A DNA stretch of 64,000 nucleotides from Maratus speciosus (GCA_963932465.1 OZ010790.1:352991087-353055086), one strand, 5' to 3'; positions 10,930 to 22,270 are shown, counted from the stretch's first letter. Numbers and translations are program-made. Notes: generated by a model not told the origin, from the letters alone.

Positions 10930-11478
10930 TAACAGGAGAGCCGGTTGCTGTGGAGCCGAAAACATTAGTCTTGGCCGCAACAAGAAGGGGGCTGTTCTTT
11001 TCCGTTATGTGTCAAGATTCTCCACGCAGACGGATTCTTGTCGAATCTTCATCTGGTGAGAACGTGGAGCTCGATATCATCCTTCCTACGTAAAAGAAAT
11101 CGATAAATTTGGTGGCAAAGGAATCCTTGTCTGGGACGATATAATGCTGGGCAGTCGTACACCATTGTACGACTTCGATGCGGGTACTGTCAACGCACAT
11201 TGCCATAAGGATGAAGTCCTTGAAGCCTATGTGAGGTTGTCCCGGGTACTGTAGGCCCGGACTTCATGTTTATGGACGATAATGCGAAGCCACGCAGAGC
11301 TCACATTGTTGATGATTTTCTTGAAGAAGAGGACATTTGCCGTATGAATTGGCCCTCGAGGTCTCCGGACCTCAATCCTATTGAACATGTTTGGGATAGT
11401 CTAGGAAGAGCCCTTTTACAGCGTAATCCCCTTCCTAGAACCCACCAGGAATTAAAAGCCGCGCTTTTGGAAGAATGA
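10930..11478 (+). pseudogene. Tc1 transposase middle and C-terminal half, right arm of copy I
   Basis: The plus strand reads TKTSVL, a degraded version of VLFSDESRF (first catalytic D), IFIW, RYHPSYVKEIDKFGG, KGILVWDDIMLGSRTPL, then VNAH and DEVLEAYVRL. It ends with the open stretch MFMDDNAKPRRAHIV (second catalytic D) to SPDLNPIEHVWDSLGR (third acidic residue, E). Motif order and spacing are those of DD34E Tc1 transposases. The N-terminal DNA-binding HTH domains are absent. Frameshifts near 11030 and 11250 and a stop at 11476 leave it inactive. Confidence 0.85.
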
Positions 11479-12099
11479 ACTTTGTTGCCACAAACATTTA
11501 TTGACTCCCTCATAAACAATATGAAAGCTCGTTTTGAGGCTTGTATAGTAGTGCATAATGGTCACACTCCATATTCGGCAGACTTTTCCTGAGATAAATT
11601 CTATATCTCTAATTCATTATTTAACACATTTTGATATACCCTGTTTCTTATTTCATAATTAAAATATTTTTTTTTTATTTTTATGTTGCTATATTTTTTC
11701 TCCCTTATAATATAACTCTGTGCCAAATTTCATGGCAACACAGTGAATAGTTCATCACTTTTCACAGTTTTTATGTTTGTGACCTTAATTTTGGACATGA
11801 GTGTATCTTACAGTGTACATGTATCGTATCATATTTGTTTCTTTTCCGCTTTACTTATTGTAACACGATGTATATGTACTCATGTCCAAAATTAAGGTCA
11901 CAAATACAAAATCTGTGAAAACTGAAGAATTACTCACTGTGTTGCCACGGGATTTGGCACAGAGGTATATTGCAATAAGAAAAAGAATATAGCAACATAA
12001 AAACATGGAAAATGCTTTAATTGTGAATTAAGAAACAGGGTATATCAAATGTGTGAAATCATGAAAAAGAAATAACGCATTTATCTCGGGAAAGTCTGT

Positions 12100-12523
12100 C
12101 TAATATGGAGTGTGACCAGCGTGCACTGCTATACTAGTGTCATAACGAGCTCTCATGCTGTTTATGAGAGTGCCATTATATGTTTCTGGCAACAAAGCCC
12201 AGTCTTCCAAAAGCGCGGCTTTTAACTTCTGCTGGGTCCAGGGAGGGTGGTTACGCTGTGCTATGGCTCTTCCTATGTTATCCCAAACATGTTCAATAGG
12301 ATTGAGATCCGAAGATTTCGATGGACATTTCATGTGGCGAATAATCTCTTCTTTAAGAAAATCATCAACAATGTGAGTTCTGTGTGTTTTCCTATTATCG
12401 TTCAAAAATATGAAGTCCGGTCTACAGCGCCCCGGAACAACCTCACACAGTCTTGAAGGACCTCATACCTATACCGATGTGCGTTGACAGTAGACGCATC
12501 GAAGACGTGCAGTGGTGTACTAC
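12100..12523 (-). pseudogene. Tc1 transposase C-terminal half, copy II left part
   Basis: The minus strand reads TPLHVFDASTVNAHRYRYEVL, a variant of the segment after GGIMLGS. RLFRGAVDRTSYF follows, then MNDNRKTHRTHIVDDFLKEE and SSDLNPIEHVWDNIGRA, continuing to NSMRARY. It joins the rest of the protein at 15348 once the intervening 2.8 kb are ignored: the last residues before the gap on the other side are GGIMLGS. Two frames are involved, with a shift near 12402, so it is inactive. Confidence 0.85.
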
Positions 12524-12654
12524 TTAGTGTTTCTCCTAGGCGTTTTAGTGAGGGCGCATCACCTTGCCCGTTTGTTATAGCTGTAAATGCGCCCTGCCCG
12601 TTTTTATATAACTGCAAACACGCCCTGCCGATTTTGACATTGCAAAATTTTGCC

Positions 12655-13130
12655 GTCGGCATATTTCAACTAACAAATTTTAACAATAGGCCGCGAAAAA
12701 AATCCGGAAATTTGTAATCGGTCGTTGAATCTGAAATTCTAGAGTTGATCGCGGGAAAATATCGCAAACTTAGTCTATCGATCGTGAAAAAAGATTGTAA
12801 AATTCGTCAGTCGGTCGCGGAAAATATCGCAAAAAAGTCTATCTATTGCGGAAAAATATTATGAAATTCATTCGTTGGTCGGAAAAAACAAACTGTTTCA
12901 GCCGGACGCGGAAAAAAGCGCGAATTTCGTTAGTCTAACGTACGAAAAACTAAAAAAAAAATTATCAAATCGCTCACGGGGAAAAATCTCGAAATCTGTC
13001 GATCGCTCGTGGAAAGAAAATCACGTAATTCGTTTATGTTAGCTTGAAAAAAAAATCGCGATTTCCGCCAGTAAGCCCCGGAAATTATGCAATCGATCCC
13101 AAGAATAAAACCCGCAAATTTCGCCGATAT
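12655..13130. repeat. Degenerate minisatellite, block 1
   Basis: About a dozen imperfect units of roughly 33-42 bp built on TCGCGAAATTCGTC-ATCGGTCGCGGAAAA. Units are recognisable by the alternation of 'cgcggaaaa' and 'aaattcgt'. CpG and TCGATCG motifs are frequent, unlike the surrounding DNA. No reading frame is preserved. Confidence 0.75.
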
Positions 13131-13136
13131 GTTTCA

Positions 13137-13265
13137 GCAAAGAGGAAATTGCAGGCCAGCACCAAGATAGGTGCTGGCAACGATGGAAAAGGGCTGGATT
13201 ATGCTCTACCACTGCATGACCACTGCTGGCTAGCTTCAGCCAACTATGCTGTTGGAAATCATCAG
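13137..13265. repeat. GC-richer dispersed repeat, copy a
   Basis: TAGGTGCTGGCAACGATGGA, a GGAAAAGGGCTGGATT block and a TGCTGGC block. A diverged second copy is at 14000-14085 inside the same element. Function unknown. Confidence 0.4.
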
Positions 13266-14224
13266 ATAAAATTCTGGTGGGAATCCACTTTATCTCACGC
13301 GCTGGCCCACCAGTACATAGAAGTGCACGAGCTTTTGCAGTATTATTGCTGGGAACCCTTACGCTAGGTGGCGCTGCGAATATCGAAGACATTGAGCATT
13401 TGAACACAAATCTGAAATGAATATCTTAACACAATTTAAGTTGAGAAGCTATTTTTTTTTTAAACTGTAAAAAATATAGCACCACTGCCACCACCAAAAT
13501 AAATAAGTAAATGAATAAATAAATAAATTCTTTATTTCAACACACTTTTTTCTCCTTAAATCTGGTTTTACTAGGTTACAAAGGATTTCGGTTTTCTTAA
13601 TTTACGCAGTTCAGAATCAATAATAGAAAAAGCGTGTAAAATACATAGGATTTCTATACAATAAAATAAATTCTATACTAGTTCAATGTTTCGGAACGTA
13701 AATCACAAAAGAGACAATCTTGAAATAGTAATCTTTGAAAGGACTTATGCATGTTCGATCACGAAAACCAAGCAGCATCGATCGCGGTCAGTACTTGGGA
13801 GGCTGACCACATGCAGTTCAAATATTTCTATAGGCATTTCTATTATGGACACTTCTACAGATATTTCTATAGCTCTTGGTGAAAATAGCTTATAGAAAAA
13901 AGAGCCATAATTATATAATACTTTGTTTGTTTTATAGAATTCTATAAGAAATTTTTGTAAGGAAAAGTGCTGGGCCAACAAAGGAATAGCAGTGGGGTAG
14001 GTGCTAGCACTGCAGGAAAAGCGCCGGATTGAAGTAATGTGATGGCATACCAATGCTGGCCTGCTGTTGGCCATCACCGATGGGCCAGCTGCATTCGGCT
14101 CGGACTCTTTAAGACAGGTTTAAGTACTGTTACCCTTGCACTTTACCGCTGATGGCACTGCTGGCTGCCATCTTTGTTCCAGCTGATGGCCCACTATTTC
14201 TTTTTTTGCTGGAGAAGCAGGAAA
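13266..14224. other. Interior of the hAT-like element between repeat blocks
   Basis: AT-rich spacer with a short TAAA/TAAATAAA run at 13500-13535, a cluster of 'ttctatag' motifs at 13830-13900, and the second dispersed-repeat copy at 14000-14085 (TAGGTGCTAGCACTGCAGG). GATGGC and GCTGGC motifs recur up to 14200. No coding features. Confidence 0.5.
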
Positions 14225-15235
14225 ATATTGCTAATTATGTTAATAGATCACAAGAAAACAATCACGAAATCCTCCTCTCTAGTAGGTCACGGGGGGATAA
14301 ACCTCGAAAATAGCCGATTGGTCGCGGGAAAACCCCGTAAAATTCGAAAAAAAGTTGCAATAAAATAACGCGAAAATCATCAATCAGTCGCAAGAAAAGA
14401 AATCGCGAAATTCAAAAATCGCACTCAGGAAAAAATCGCGAAATTTGTTAATCACTCGCAGGGAAAAAAATAGCGAAATTCGTACACGATAGAGTTAAAA
14501 AAATTACGGAAAATAGCCAATCGGTCCAAAGAATAAAACCTACAAAATTCGCTGATAGGTAGCTGGAAAATATTGGCAATTATATTAATCAACCGCAGGA
14601 AAAGAATCACGAAATCATTCAGTTACTTGCGGTAAGAAAGCCACGATAATCGTCGATCGATCGCGGGAAACCCCCTCGAAATTCACAAGAAAAACCACAA
14701 AATGTCCCAATAAGTTGCTGGAAAATATCAAAAAAATCATCAGTCGATCGCAAGAAAAAAATAAATTCATCCATCAGTCAGGCAGAAAAAACGCAAATTT
14801 CGTCAAAAGATTGCATAAAAAGTATCACGAACTTCGTCAAAACTGTGCAAACAAACATCGCTAATTTTGTTGATCGGCCGCTAAAAAATATCGCCAATTT
14901 GATCTATCGGCCGCAAAAAAAAAAAGAATCACCAACCAAGCGTAGCAAAAAAGACATCAAAAGAACGCGGGGAAAAATCGTGAATTTCGAAAAAGATCGT
15001 GGTATACAATCGTGAATTTCATGAAATAGTCGGGGTGAAAATAAGATACTTTGAAGAAATTTGCGTTTTTTCCGCGACCCTTTGACGAAATTCGCCCTTT
15101 CCAACAATTTTTTGATGAAATTTGTGTTTTATCAGCGTTCTTTTGTCGAAATTTGCGTTTTTCCGCGATCATCTTACGAAATTCGCGCTTTTTTCACGTT
15201 ATTTTGACGAAATTCGCGGCAATCAAATAAACAGC
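14225..15235. repeat. Degenerate minisatellite, block 2, with orientation switch
   Basis: Twenty or more imperfect units of the same family as 12655-13130. To about 15000 they read 'cgcgggaaaa...cgaaattc'. From about 15050 they read in reverse ('gacgaaattcgcg...ttttccgcg'), so the array contains an inversion near 15040. Confidence 0.75.
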
Positions 15236-15347
15236 CACAAAAACAGTTTTCAAAAATCCTTTTCTTAAAAAAGTGCCCTTTTTGTTTCTCTAAAGTGCCC
15301 TTTCTTGAAGGAGCACTCTGTCCTTTTTTATTCTGTGGGAAACACTA

Positions 15348-15620
15348 TAACTGCCCAACATTATGCCGCCCGAGACAAGGATTCCTTTGCCACCAAATCT
15401 GTCGATTTCTTTTACGTAGAAGCGATGATAGCGAGCTATATGTTCTCTCCAGATGAAGATTCGAGGAGAATCTCTCTGTGTGGGGAATCTCGACTTGTCA
15501 CTGAAAAGAACACGCTCCAATCTTTTCGCATCCAAGACTGATGTCTTCGTCTCCACAAAAACCGGTCTCTCCTGTGGGATGCAGTGAAAGGGACACATAC
15601 GACTGGACGACGGGCATTAG
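15348..15620 (-). pseudogene. Tc1 transposase middle segment, copy II
   Basis: The minus strand reads, from 15620 down, ARRPVVCVPF, ASHRRDRFLWRRRHQSWMRK, then after a frame change RVLFSDKSRF (first catalytic D), IFIWREHIARYH, VKEIDRFGGKGILV and GGIMLGS, which stops exactly at the hAT-like insertion. The next protein segment is on the far side at 12523. On its N-terminal side it is fused at about 15620 to a C-terminal half in the opposite orientation. Confidence 0.85.
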
Positions 15621-15960
15621 GGATGGTGTCCTTGAAGCCTATGTGAGATTGGTTCGATGTGCTGTATTCCCGGGCTTCATGTTTATCGACGATAATACGA
15701 AGCCACACAGAGCTCACATTATTGATGATTTTCCTGAAGAAGAGGATATTCGCCGTATGAATTGACCCTCAAGGTCTCCGGAACTCAATCCTATTGAACA
15801 TGTTTGGTATCGTCTAGGAGGATCCACAAATCTCTTCACAGGACATGTAGTTGAAAGCCGCACTTTTGGAATAGTGGGCTTTGTTGCCACAAACATTTAT
15901 TGACACATTCATAAACAGTATGAGAGCTCTTTGTGAGGCTTGTATAACAGTGCACGGTGG
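15621..15960 (+). pseudogene. Tc1 transposase C-terminal half, copy II right part
   Basis: The plus strand reads DGVLEAYVRLVRCAVFPGFM, FIDDNTKPHRAHIIDDFPEE (second catalytic D), then RRMN, a stop at 15764, and PSRSPELNPIEHVWYRLGG (third acidic residue, E). Later codons degrade. The segment ends near GTCACACTCCATAATAGACA, and the element breaks off at 15984 without its terminal repeat. Confidence 0.8.
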
Positions 15961-15984
15961 TCACACTCCATAATAGACAGACAG

Positions 15985-16600
15985 GCATAGATGCCGTATC
16001 TTCCCTCAGCCGTTGTTGTTTTGACTTGTTTGGCGACTTTTTGTTGGCGTGTTGGCGGTGTTTACGGATATGATAAACTCGATATGGAAACCCCGTGTGA
16101 CGTGTCGTGTTCTGGCAACCGCTGAGAAGCTTAGAATTTTGTGCATGTATTTTGATATCGTGTATCGTGTTCTATCGTTGTCTTTTTATTTTTATGTTAA
16201 ATTTATTGGATGTATTTCATTGACTATAGTTTCTGTAGTCCGTTTAAACGCTCTTGCTGAAATAATTAAGAAATATGAGGAAATTTTGACAAGAAAGGGA
16301 GGTTTGTTTATAGCGTGTCAATGCGTATTAAGCCTATTTTGAAAAATGACGGCGGTGTTATGAGAGATATTATGTGCTGGAGGCTTCAAGAAAGCAGATG
16401 CCTGTTAAGGTATGTTGATAATTGTATGTATATTTTGTTGCTTTAAAAGTTTTTTACATTTTGAGATTTCTACAAAACGAGAACTGCTGAATTTTGAGAA
16501 TAGAACTAGTTCACCGTTGTGAGTCATGTACTTGATCAATGATCCTAAGTATGAAGGATAAAGCTTTGTTGGTGAAGTTATTTTACATGAACTAGCTCTG
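15985..16600. other. Unassigned sequence
   Basis: Somewhat less AT-rich than its surroundings. AGATGCCTGTTAAGGTATGT near 16395 has a splice-donor-like sequence, but I see no recognisable protein on either strand. It may be the edge of another element or an untranslated exon. Confidence 0.3.
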
Positions 16601-16634
16601 GATTATGAGCGCAAATTCTTAAAACCATTTCATT

Positions 16635-16827
16635 TGCATATCTCCACCAAAATCACACAAAACAGCGCCATCTGTCGGCTTTTTTTGAGTTATTTTTTAT
16701 TTCAGTCTTTAAAAAATTCCCGGGACCTATAGATGCTAATCCTGCAAACAGTTTATCATTTCGGTTATTTTTTCAGTTTTTATGATTTTTTAAAGTTTAT
16801 ACGGACTTTTTGCTCACCCGGTGCATG
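16635..16827. mobile_element. Mariner-like MITE, right end only
   Basis: Read in reverse from 16827, the sequence begins ACCGGGTGAGCAAAAAGTCC, typical of mariner-like termini. It ends inward at GCGCCATCTGTCGG (16666-16680), a motif also present in the MITE at 37896-38339. No left end is seen. Confidence 0.45.
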
Positions 16828-17007
16828 CATACATGTATATCTATATTCATCTTTCTAAATATATGCCTTTTGATTTAAAGCATAACTCAGATAAAAGAAA
16901 AGTGTCATCTTCATATTTGTAATAAAACCAAAAATGAAAATATCCACCATCTAAATTCAGTTCTCATGGGAGACATATTTTATGCCTGCGCTTGCACGTT
17001 TCTGAAT

Positions 17008-18684
17008 TACAGCTCGTACTCAAAATATTAGAATATTTGAGAAAGTAATAAGAAAAAAATATTTTTCATTTATTTATTTTTGATATTAAGTAAATGCAAT
17101 TAAATTTATTATAAATTAAATCTGGAATATTTAGCTAAGATTTTAACATTTACAAAATATAAAATAGAGTACAATAAATTAGGTATACAGCTTTCTGAAA
17201 CACATCAAAATATTAGAATAAAACTTAAATTGGTTTAAAATATTAGAATATTTTATTTTCCGCAACAATATTACTTTATGAATATGAAGTAAATGATAGT
17301 TAATATTTTGTAGCATCCCTTTTAGCTTCCATAACAGAACAATCGATCTTGCATTCTATATACAAGGTGTTTCCAAACATTTCTATCAATATAACCCAAA
17401 TAGACTTTATACGTGCCACTAACTCAGTTTTACTTGAAGGAGGATTTTCTTGGAGATTTTTCTGCATTATATACCGTAATTTTTCGATGGGATTAAGGTC
17501 TGGTGAGTTTGGTGGCCAGGGAAGTACCTTAATGTTGCGTTGGTGGAATCAATTCTTAGTTGACACCATGGTATGCAGTGACGCTAAATCTTGTTGAAAG
17601 ATGAAATCATCTTCAAATAAATCTTCTGATAATGGAATCATGTAATATTCCAAAATTTCTTGATATAACTGAGAGTTAACCTTTTCGTGGACGATGCTTA
17701 ACTTTCCAGGTCCTTCTGCACTCAGTCCCAAACTATGACACTAGCAGCAAATTTTACGGAACGTTAAAGGCATTCTTTATCAAATGCTTCTTGCTTCATT
17801 CTTCAAACTCGAATACCTTGATTGTGATATCATGTGAAACACAAAACATACTTTCATCAATAAATAATATAATTTTCCAATCTTCTTCGCTCCATAAGTG
17901 TCTTGATTTGCACCAATTCAATATTATACGCTTTAGTTTTACAGTCAAGAGAGGTTTTCTTTTCGATACACGAGATTCAAATTTTAATTTATGGAGACGT
18001 CTTAATGTTGTCGATGTAGAAACTCCAACTCCTTCTTGTTTCCATTTTCGGTGCAGGAATCGCACACTTTTAAAATGGTTAATCTTAACTATAAGCTTCA
18101 GTTTCCTGTCATCTCTAGCAGATGTTTTTGGTTTTAGGCCGCCATTTTGGCAATTATTTTGAAATTTTCCATTTTTTTAATATTGTGTTAGTATTTTACT
18201 AGCACTTGATTGCGAACAATGTAAATAATTCGCTATATAACATTGATTTTTACCATGCCGATACAAATCAACCATACGAAGTTTAATAGATTCAGGAATA
18301 TCACTCACACCACCCATTTTAAGACAAAAAAAAACAAACAAACTGCAAAAAGAATACTGATTTTAAATACAATCGTCTGAATTTAATCAATGATGCCACC
18401 AGTTATGAATTGGTGATAATTAAAGGAGAATCAATGTGAAATATTCTAATATTTTGAACCACTTGAATAAATATTCTAATATTTTGACTTTTCCAAAAAA
18501 ATTTTTTTCAATTAATCTTTTCAAAAATGACATTAATTTTAAGATAATAAATAAGTTTAATCAGCAATAAATTCTTAATAAAAATATCATTCGTGTATTT
18601 GTATTAAAAGACATTAAATTACCGAACGATATTTTCGATTTGTGAAAAAAAGTAATTATTCTAATATTTCGAATGTGAGCTGTA
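17008..18684 (-). mobile_element. Tc1/mariner element with IR/DR-type ends
   Basis: Ends are TACAGCTCGTACTCAAAATA (17008) and, reversed, TACAGCTCACATTCGAAATA (18684), bounded by TA at 17008-17009 and 18683-18684. Length is 1.68 kb, usual for Tc1-like elements. Each end carries three copies of AAATATTAGAATA: at about 17020, 17207 and 17237 on the left, and at about 18440, 18470 and 18657 (inverted) on the right. It encodes one dead transposase on the minus strand. Confidence 0.9.
17300..18317 (-). pseudogene. Tc1-like DD34E transposase, inactivated
   Basis: The start ATG at 18317 gives MGGVSDIPESIKLRMVDLYR, an N-terminal HTH like that of Tc1 proteins. A stop follows at about codon 51 (ILTQY then stop). 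The middle reads RFLHRKWKQEGVGVSTSTTL (second HTH). The block WKIILFIDESMFCV has the first catalytic D, and FIFQQDLASLHTM the second. A frame change lies near 17545, and after it comes PPNSPDLNPIEKL with the last acidic residue (E). The frame ends REAKRDATKY-like at 17300. Total length corresponds to about 339 codons, full length for the family. Stops and frameshifts (near 18165, 17790 and 17545) rule out activity. Confidence 0.85.
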
Positions 18685-19790
18685 TATTGCTGCATAGTTT
18701 GTTTAGCTTTATATAAGATACTTTCAACGGTATTTGTGGTGAAATTAAACGTATTTCCGCATATCTGATGGATGTTTTATTAATGAATACTTTCTAAAAG
18801 TAAATAAAAACTGACATAGAATACATTTATATATACTTTTCTAATACGATTTTTCTATAAAAGATATTGAAAAGATTCTCCGAAAAAGAAATCTATATTT
18901 GCAATCCACAGCTGATGAGAGACATATTGCTGTGTATAATTTTTCTGAAAAGAAATCCATGATTCTAAAAAAAACATATATATATATATACATATACAGA
19001 ATTTAAAAGATGTCATAACAAGGAATCTGACAAGAATTTCTCTTAAAACAAATTCCTATAATTATTTTAAAATAACTATTAGACTAGATTTTCATAACAC
19101 GCTTAAAGAGCTCTTTGAATGGCAACTAGTGAAGTAAACAAATTCATTCATCCGTATGTATGTGATAAATTGCGCGGAGTTATGGAATGTTGAAATTAGT
19201 TTATAAATGTATATTTATTTTCTGAGCTGTAATAAACTTCAGTTTGCCTGGCAGATTCTTTTCGCAATAACAAAGTCAAGAATATTTATTGGTTGAATTC
19301 TCCGCTTCTTTATTCAGAATATTCACTTAAACACTCTTGTTATCGAATTTAAGTATTCTGACACTTTTGTTTTTATAATGATCTGTCTTTTTAATTGGAT
19401 AGCGGTTAATTAGTTTAATTGGTTGAAGCATAATTTTCTTTATACGTTAAATTCTATATTAAAGATGTAGAAATTAAGGTCATGTATTTTAAATATAGAA
19501 TTATGATTTCAAACATCAATAAAAGTTTTAATAATACAAATTATAAGACATTGTATACTTTTTTATAGTTCTTGGTCATAGCGACCCCATACAATTACGA
19601 TTAGGCTAAGCCTAAGTCAATTTCGAAAAGGTCCTAACCACGCTCATGAAATGCGAGCATGACGCGCGTTATAATAGAAATATATATAAAAATAAAATTT
19701 TATCAAATAGTATGACATTTTTCTGTTATTAAAAATGTCTTTAAATATTTCATAACAAATTTATGAAAATATTACTGACAATGCTTCACA
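18685..19790. other. AT-rich intergenic DNA
   Basis: No element ends or coding signals recognised. A (TA)n run lies at 18978-18992. A short less AT-rich patch at 19575-19680 (AGGCTAAGCCTAAG) stays unexplained. Confidence 0.5.
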
Positions 19791-19819
19791 AAATTAACGA
19801 CATTTTAATTTTCTTTTAC

Positions 19820-20235
19820 CTCTCTCATATAACTATTCCAATCAACTGTCGCATTTCCACCATATACAGCTGTTTCTTACGCCATTTTATGGATATTAGT
19901 TCATCCGTGCAAGAGTAAATGACATTAAAGCAGCCATCAAACAAATTTCCAACACGGAGGCCTTTGTTTAATAACTTTTTACGTTGCATCTTCATATAGA
20001 AATTCTCCAGACGAACTGAATATTACCGTCAAACATGAAGCATTCCATCCTACCACTTGCAGATTAGTGCTATCAATTGTAAAGCCTTGGACCACAAATA
20101 TTCTCGAGGGATTTCTGGCCATATCGTTAAATGTAGACAAGACTGAGATACACTATTCACCGGAATCTGTCCAGGATATTTGGCAAATATACGAACTGAC
20201 AAAACTTCGGGGTTTGGCCGTAACATGACACACAC
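19820..20235 (-). pseudogene. Unidentified coding-like stretch
   Basis: One minus-strand frame reads FNDMARNPSRIFVVQGFTID (about 20136 down), then STNLQVVGWNASCLTVIFSS and SGEFLYEDAT before a stop at 19985. After it the same frame continues with several stops to ETAVYGGNATVDWNSYMREV near 19815. A neighbouring frame is open from 20235 to 20050. Composition is less AT-rich than the flanks. The long stop-poor run in one frame with mixed residues suggests a decayed exon or element ORF. I do not recognise the family, and chance is possible. Confidence 0.3.
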
Positions 20236-22270
20236 GCATACACATATATATATGCATCTTCAACGGCTTAATAATTTGTATACAGTTACAATCTACAAAG
20301 CAAATAAGGGTTCCGATAATTAGCATTAAAGGCGCAATTGTTGATGTCGTGTATGGCACATAAAACAATTATTAACTTTTTTACAAACACTGTTACAAAT
20401 TAACGGTATTAGAAAGGTCCGCTTTCCAGCTTAAAAATAGACATTTATAGATAGAAAGCCAGTTTAAATGCCATTAAAACATAGATCATAAATCATGAAA
20501 TAAAATAATATTGGCGGTATTAAAATTAATAAATACTTTATTCCTTCAGTACACTTTTTAAATACAAAGTAATATATCATGGCTATGAGTATGTTTACTC
20601 ATTGTAAATTAATATTTTTCGTTCTTAAAGAAAGTTTTCTTTTAAAATGTATTCAATGAATACTGATTAAGTTGCTGCGGAATAATTATTATCTAAATAT
20701 TCATCATCTAAAAATATAAATACTTAAATGTTCGTACAGGGAAGCATAAAAATATTCAATTAAGTTTTCCCATGTTCATGCAAAGAATATAGGAAAAACT
20801 GAATTGGTGCAATAAATTAAGTACATTTTAACATTTTAATATGAAGAATAATTAAATAAAAAATATCCTATAAATATTTTGTCACGTATTTTCTTTATAT
20901 ATTCCCGTATGTAAGGGCTTCGTCTAAATGTATCTAATAAGCATAAAATGCCATTTTTTATTATACCATAAGATAAAACATAAAAAGCTAATTATCAAAT
21001 CTCATTTTAAAAAGAAATTTTTTCTCCTTTTATGTTACGTTTTTTGTAAAACATTTATTTTGAAAGGAATAAAAAAATAAAATGTATTTTATATTATAAT
21101 TTGCATCACAACATTTTATTCCGTTATAGGATAAAAAAGAGCTCTGCTTAGTGCCACAAAATATATCGTTTATCGAAATACATCTTAATATTAATAATTA
21201 GTAGTAATATTATTATTTGTTTACAGTATGAAATTATTTTTGTATTTATTTTCGATAACTTATACTAGTTATTTTCGTTTTTATTCACTGAAAAAAAATT
21301 AACTTTCTATAACGAAAATGATTTAACAAATTTCAACATGATCATTTTAATACTTTACGCTTTTTCAATTTATGCAACCAAAATATGAAAAGCAAAAGTA
21401 AAATAAAAAAGTATACTATTCTTACTCTAATTCGCATTTCTTCTTACTCTATGAATTGTTTTCAGTGTAATTATATTTGTAATAGCTATTTACATTTTTA
21501 AAAATACTTCCAGGTCAGTGTATCGTTGGTCAGTTTTCATGTATGTTGACAAAGGAAAAAATTACATTCATAAGTCGACTCTTTGCAAGGATATAACTTT
21601 TAAAAATCGCACTGAAGTAATTAGAATCAGGCAATATTCAATCGTGTACTGTTATTCAAAGCAAAATGCAGCACGCATTATCCTATCGAACCGTTAAAAA
21701 ATTAATATCCTCAAAAACAATTAAAAAATTTGAAGAAATCGAAAACGTGTTCTGTTTCTCATTGTCAAAAATAACCGAACTTTACAACTTCAACATCAAA
21801 CTTAATAGATAGAAAAATAACTTCCATACGTAACATACAACTTGAAAAAATAACAGATGCCTTCGCCAGACATGTAATCATTTGCCATAGAAACCGGTTT
21901 TTACTATTTTCTTCTGCATTCCCAAAGAAGGAAATTTCAAATTGTCATTCTATAGTTTGAAAATTCACCAAAAAAGTTATTTTTTTATTTCTTTTTATGC
22001 TGAAGGTTTTATCCAAAGAGTAAAATAAAATGTAACATTAACCGGCAAAGATTCTAAATAGAAATCCTTTCACAAAAACAAAGCCCTCATTTTCGGTTAG
22101 AAAATAACATTAGACAAAATGTGAAAATTCAAAAACTGCAGTATATTTAGAAATAAATATTTTGTAAAAGAACGAAATTTAATATATTGGCTACATGGTT
22201 TATTTATGATTGATTTTATGACTAGCTCAAAGTAGCTTGTTAAACTGAAAAAAAAGACTACGAAAATCCA
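20236..22270. other. AT-rich intergenic DNA
   Basis: Nothing recognisable on either strand; only short AT-rich ORFs and simple A/T runs. Confidence 0.6.

Larger units (their letters stand above)
10302..11805. mobile_element. Palindromic Tc1 derivative, copy I
   Basis: The right end reads GGACATGAGTG then TA at 11804. The left end reads GCATGTCCAAAATTA at 10306, and its first five bases (TACAC) lie at 3452-3456, cut off by the LTR retrotransposon. The two arms (about 10306-10886 and 11211-11803) are inverted copies of the same part of a Tc1 element: terminal repeat plus the transposase C-terminal half. Between them is one plus-oriented transposase middle segment. No complete transposase exists, so the element needs a helper in trans. 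Copy II has the same unusual arrangement. Confidence 0.85.
12525..15347. mobile_element. Non-autonomous hAT-like element of degenerate repeats
   Basis: The ends TAGTGTTTCTCC (12525) and, reversed, TAGTGTTTCCCA (15347) match the short hAT-type terminal repeat (C/T)AGTGTTTCCC. Flanks are Tc1 copy II on both sides. Subterminal repeats are present: three GC-rich units around GCGCCCTGCCCG at 12550-12630, and AAAGTGCCCTTT twice at 15272-15305. The 8-bp target duplication cannot be read cleanly (GTACTACT on the left, eroded on the right). No transposase. Most of the interior is made of the repeats described separately. Confidence 0.6.
11877..15984. mobile_element. Palindromic Tc1 derivative, copy II (interrupted)
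   Basis: Left end TACTCATGTCCAAAATTA at 11877. The order is terminal repeat, C-terminal transposase half in minus orientation (to 12524), foreign 2.8-kb insertion, minus-oriented middle segment (15348-15620), then a plus-oriented C-terminal half (15621-15960). This is copy I in mirror image, with the same fusion junction ATTAGGGATG before the DEVLEAY-equivalent codons. The right end is cut at about 15984 and lacks its terminal repeat. Only 71 bp separate the two copies. Confidence 0.8.

Noticed and set aside
12655..15235. CRISPR-like array
   Set aside because: Units are degenerate, vary in length, have no unique spacers, and sit in a eukaryotic transposon.
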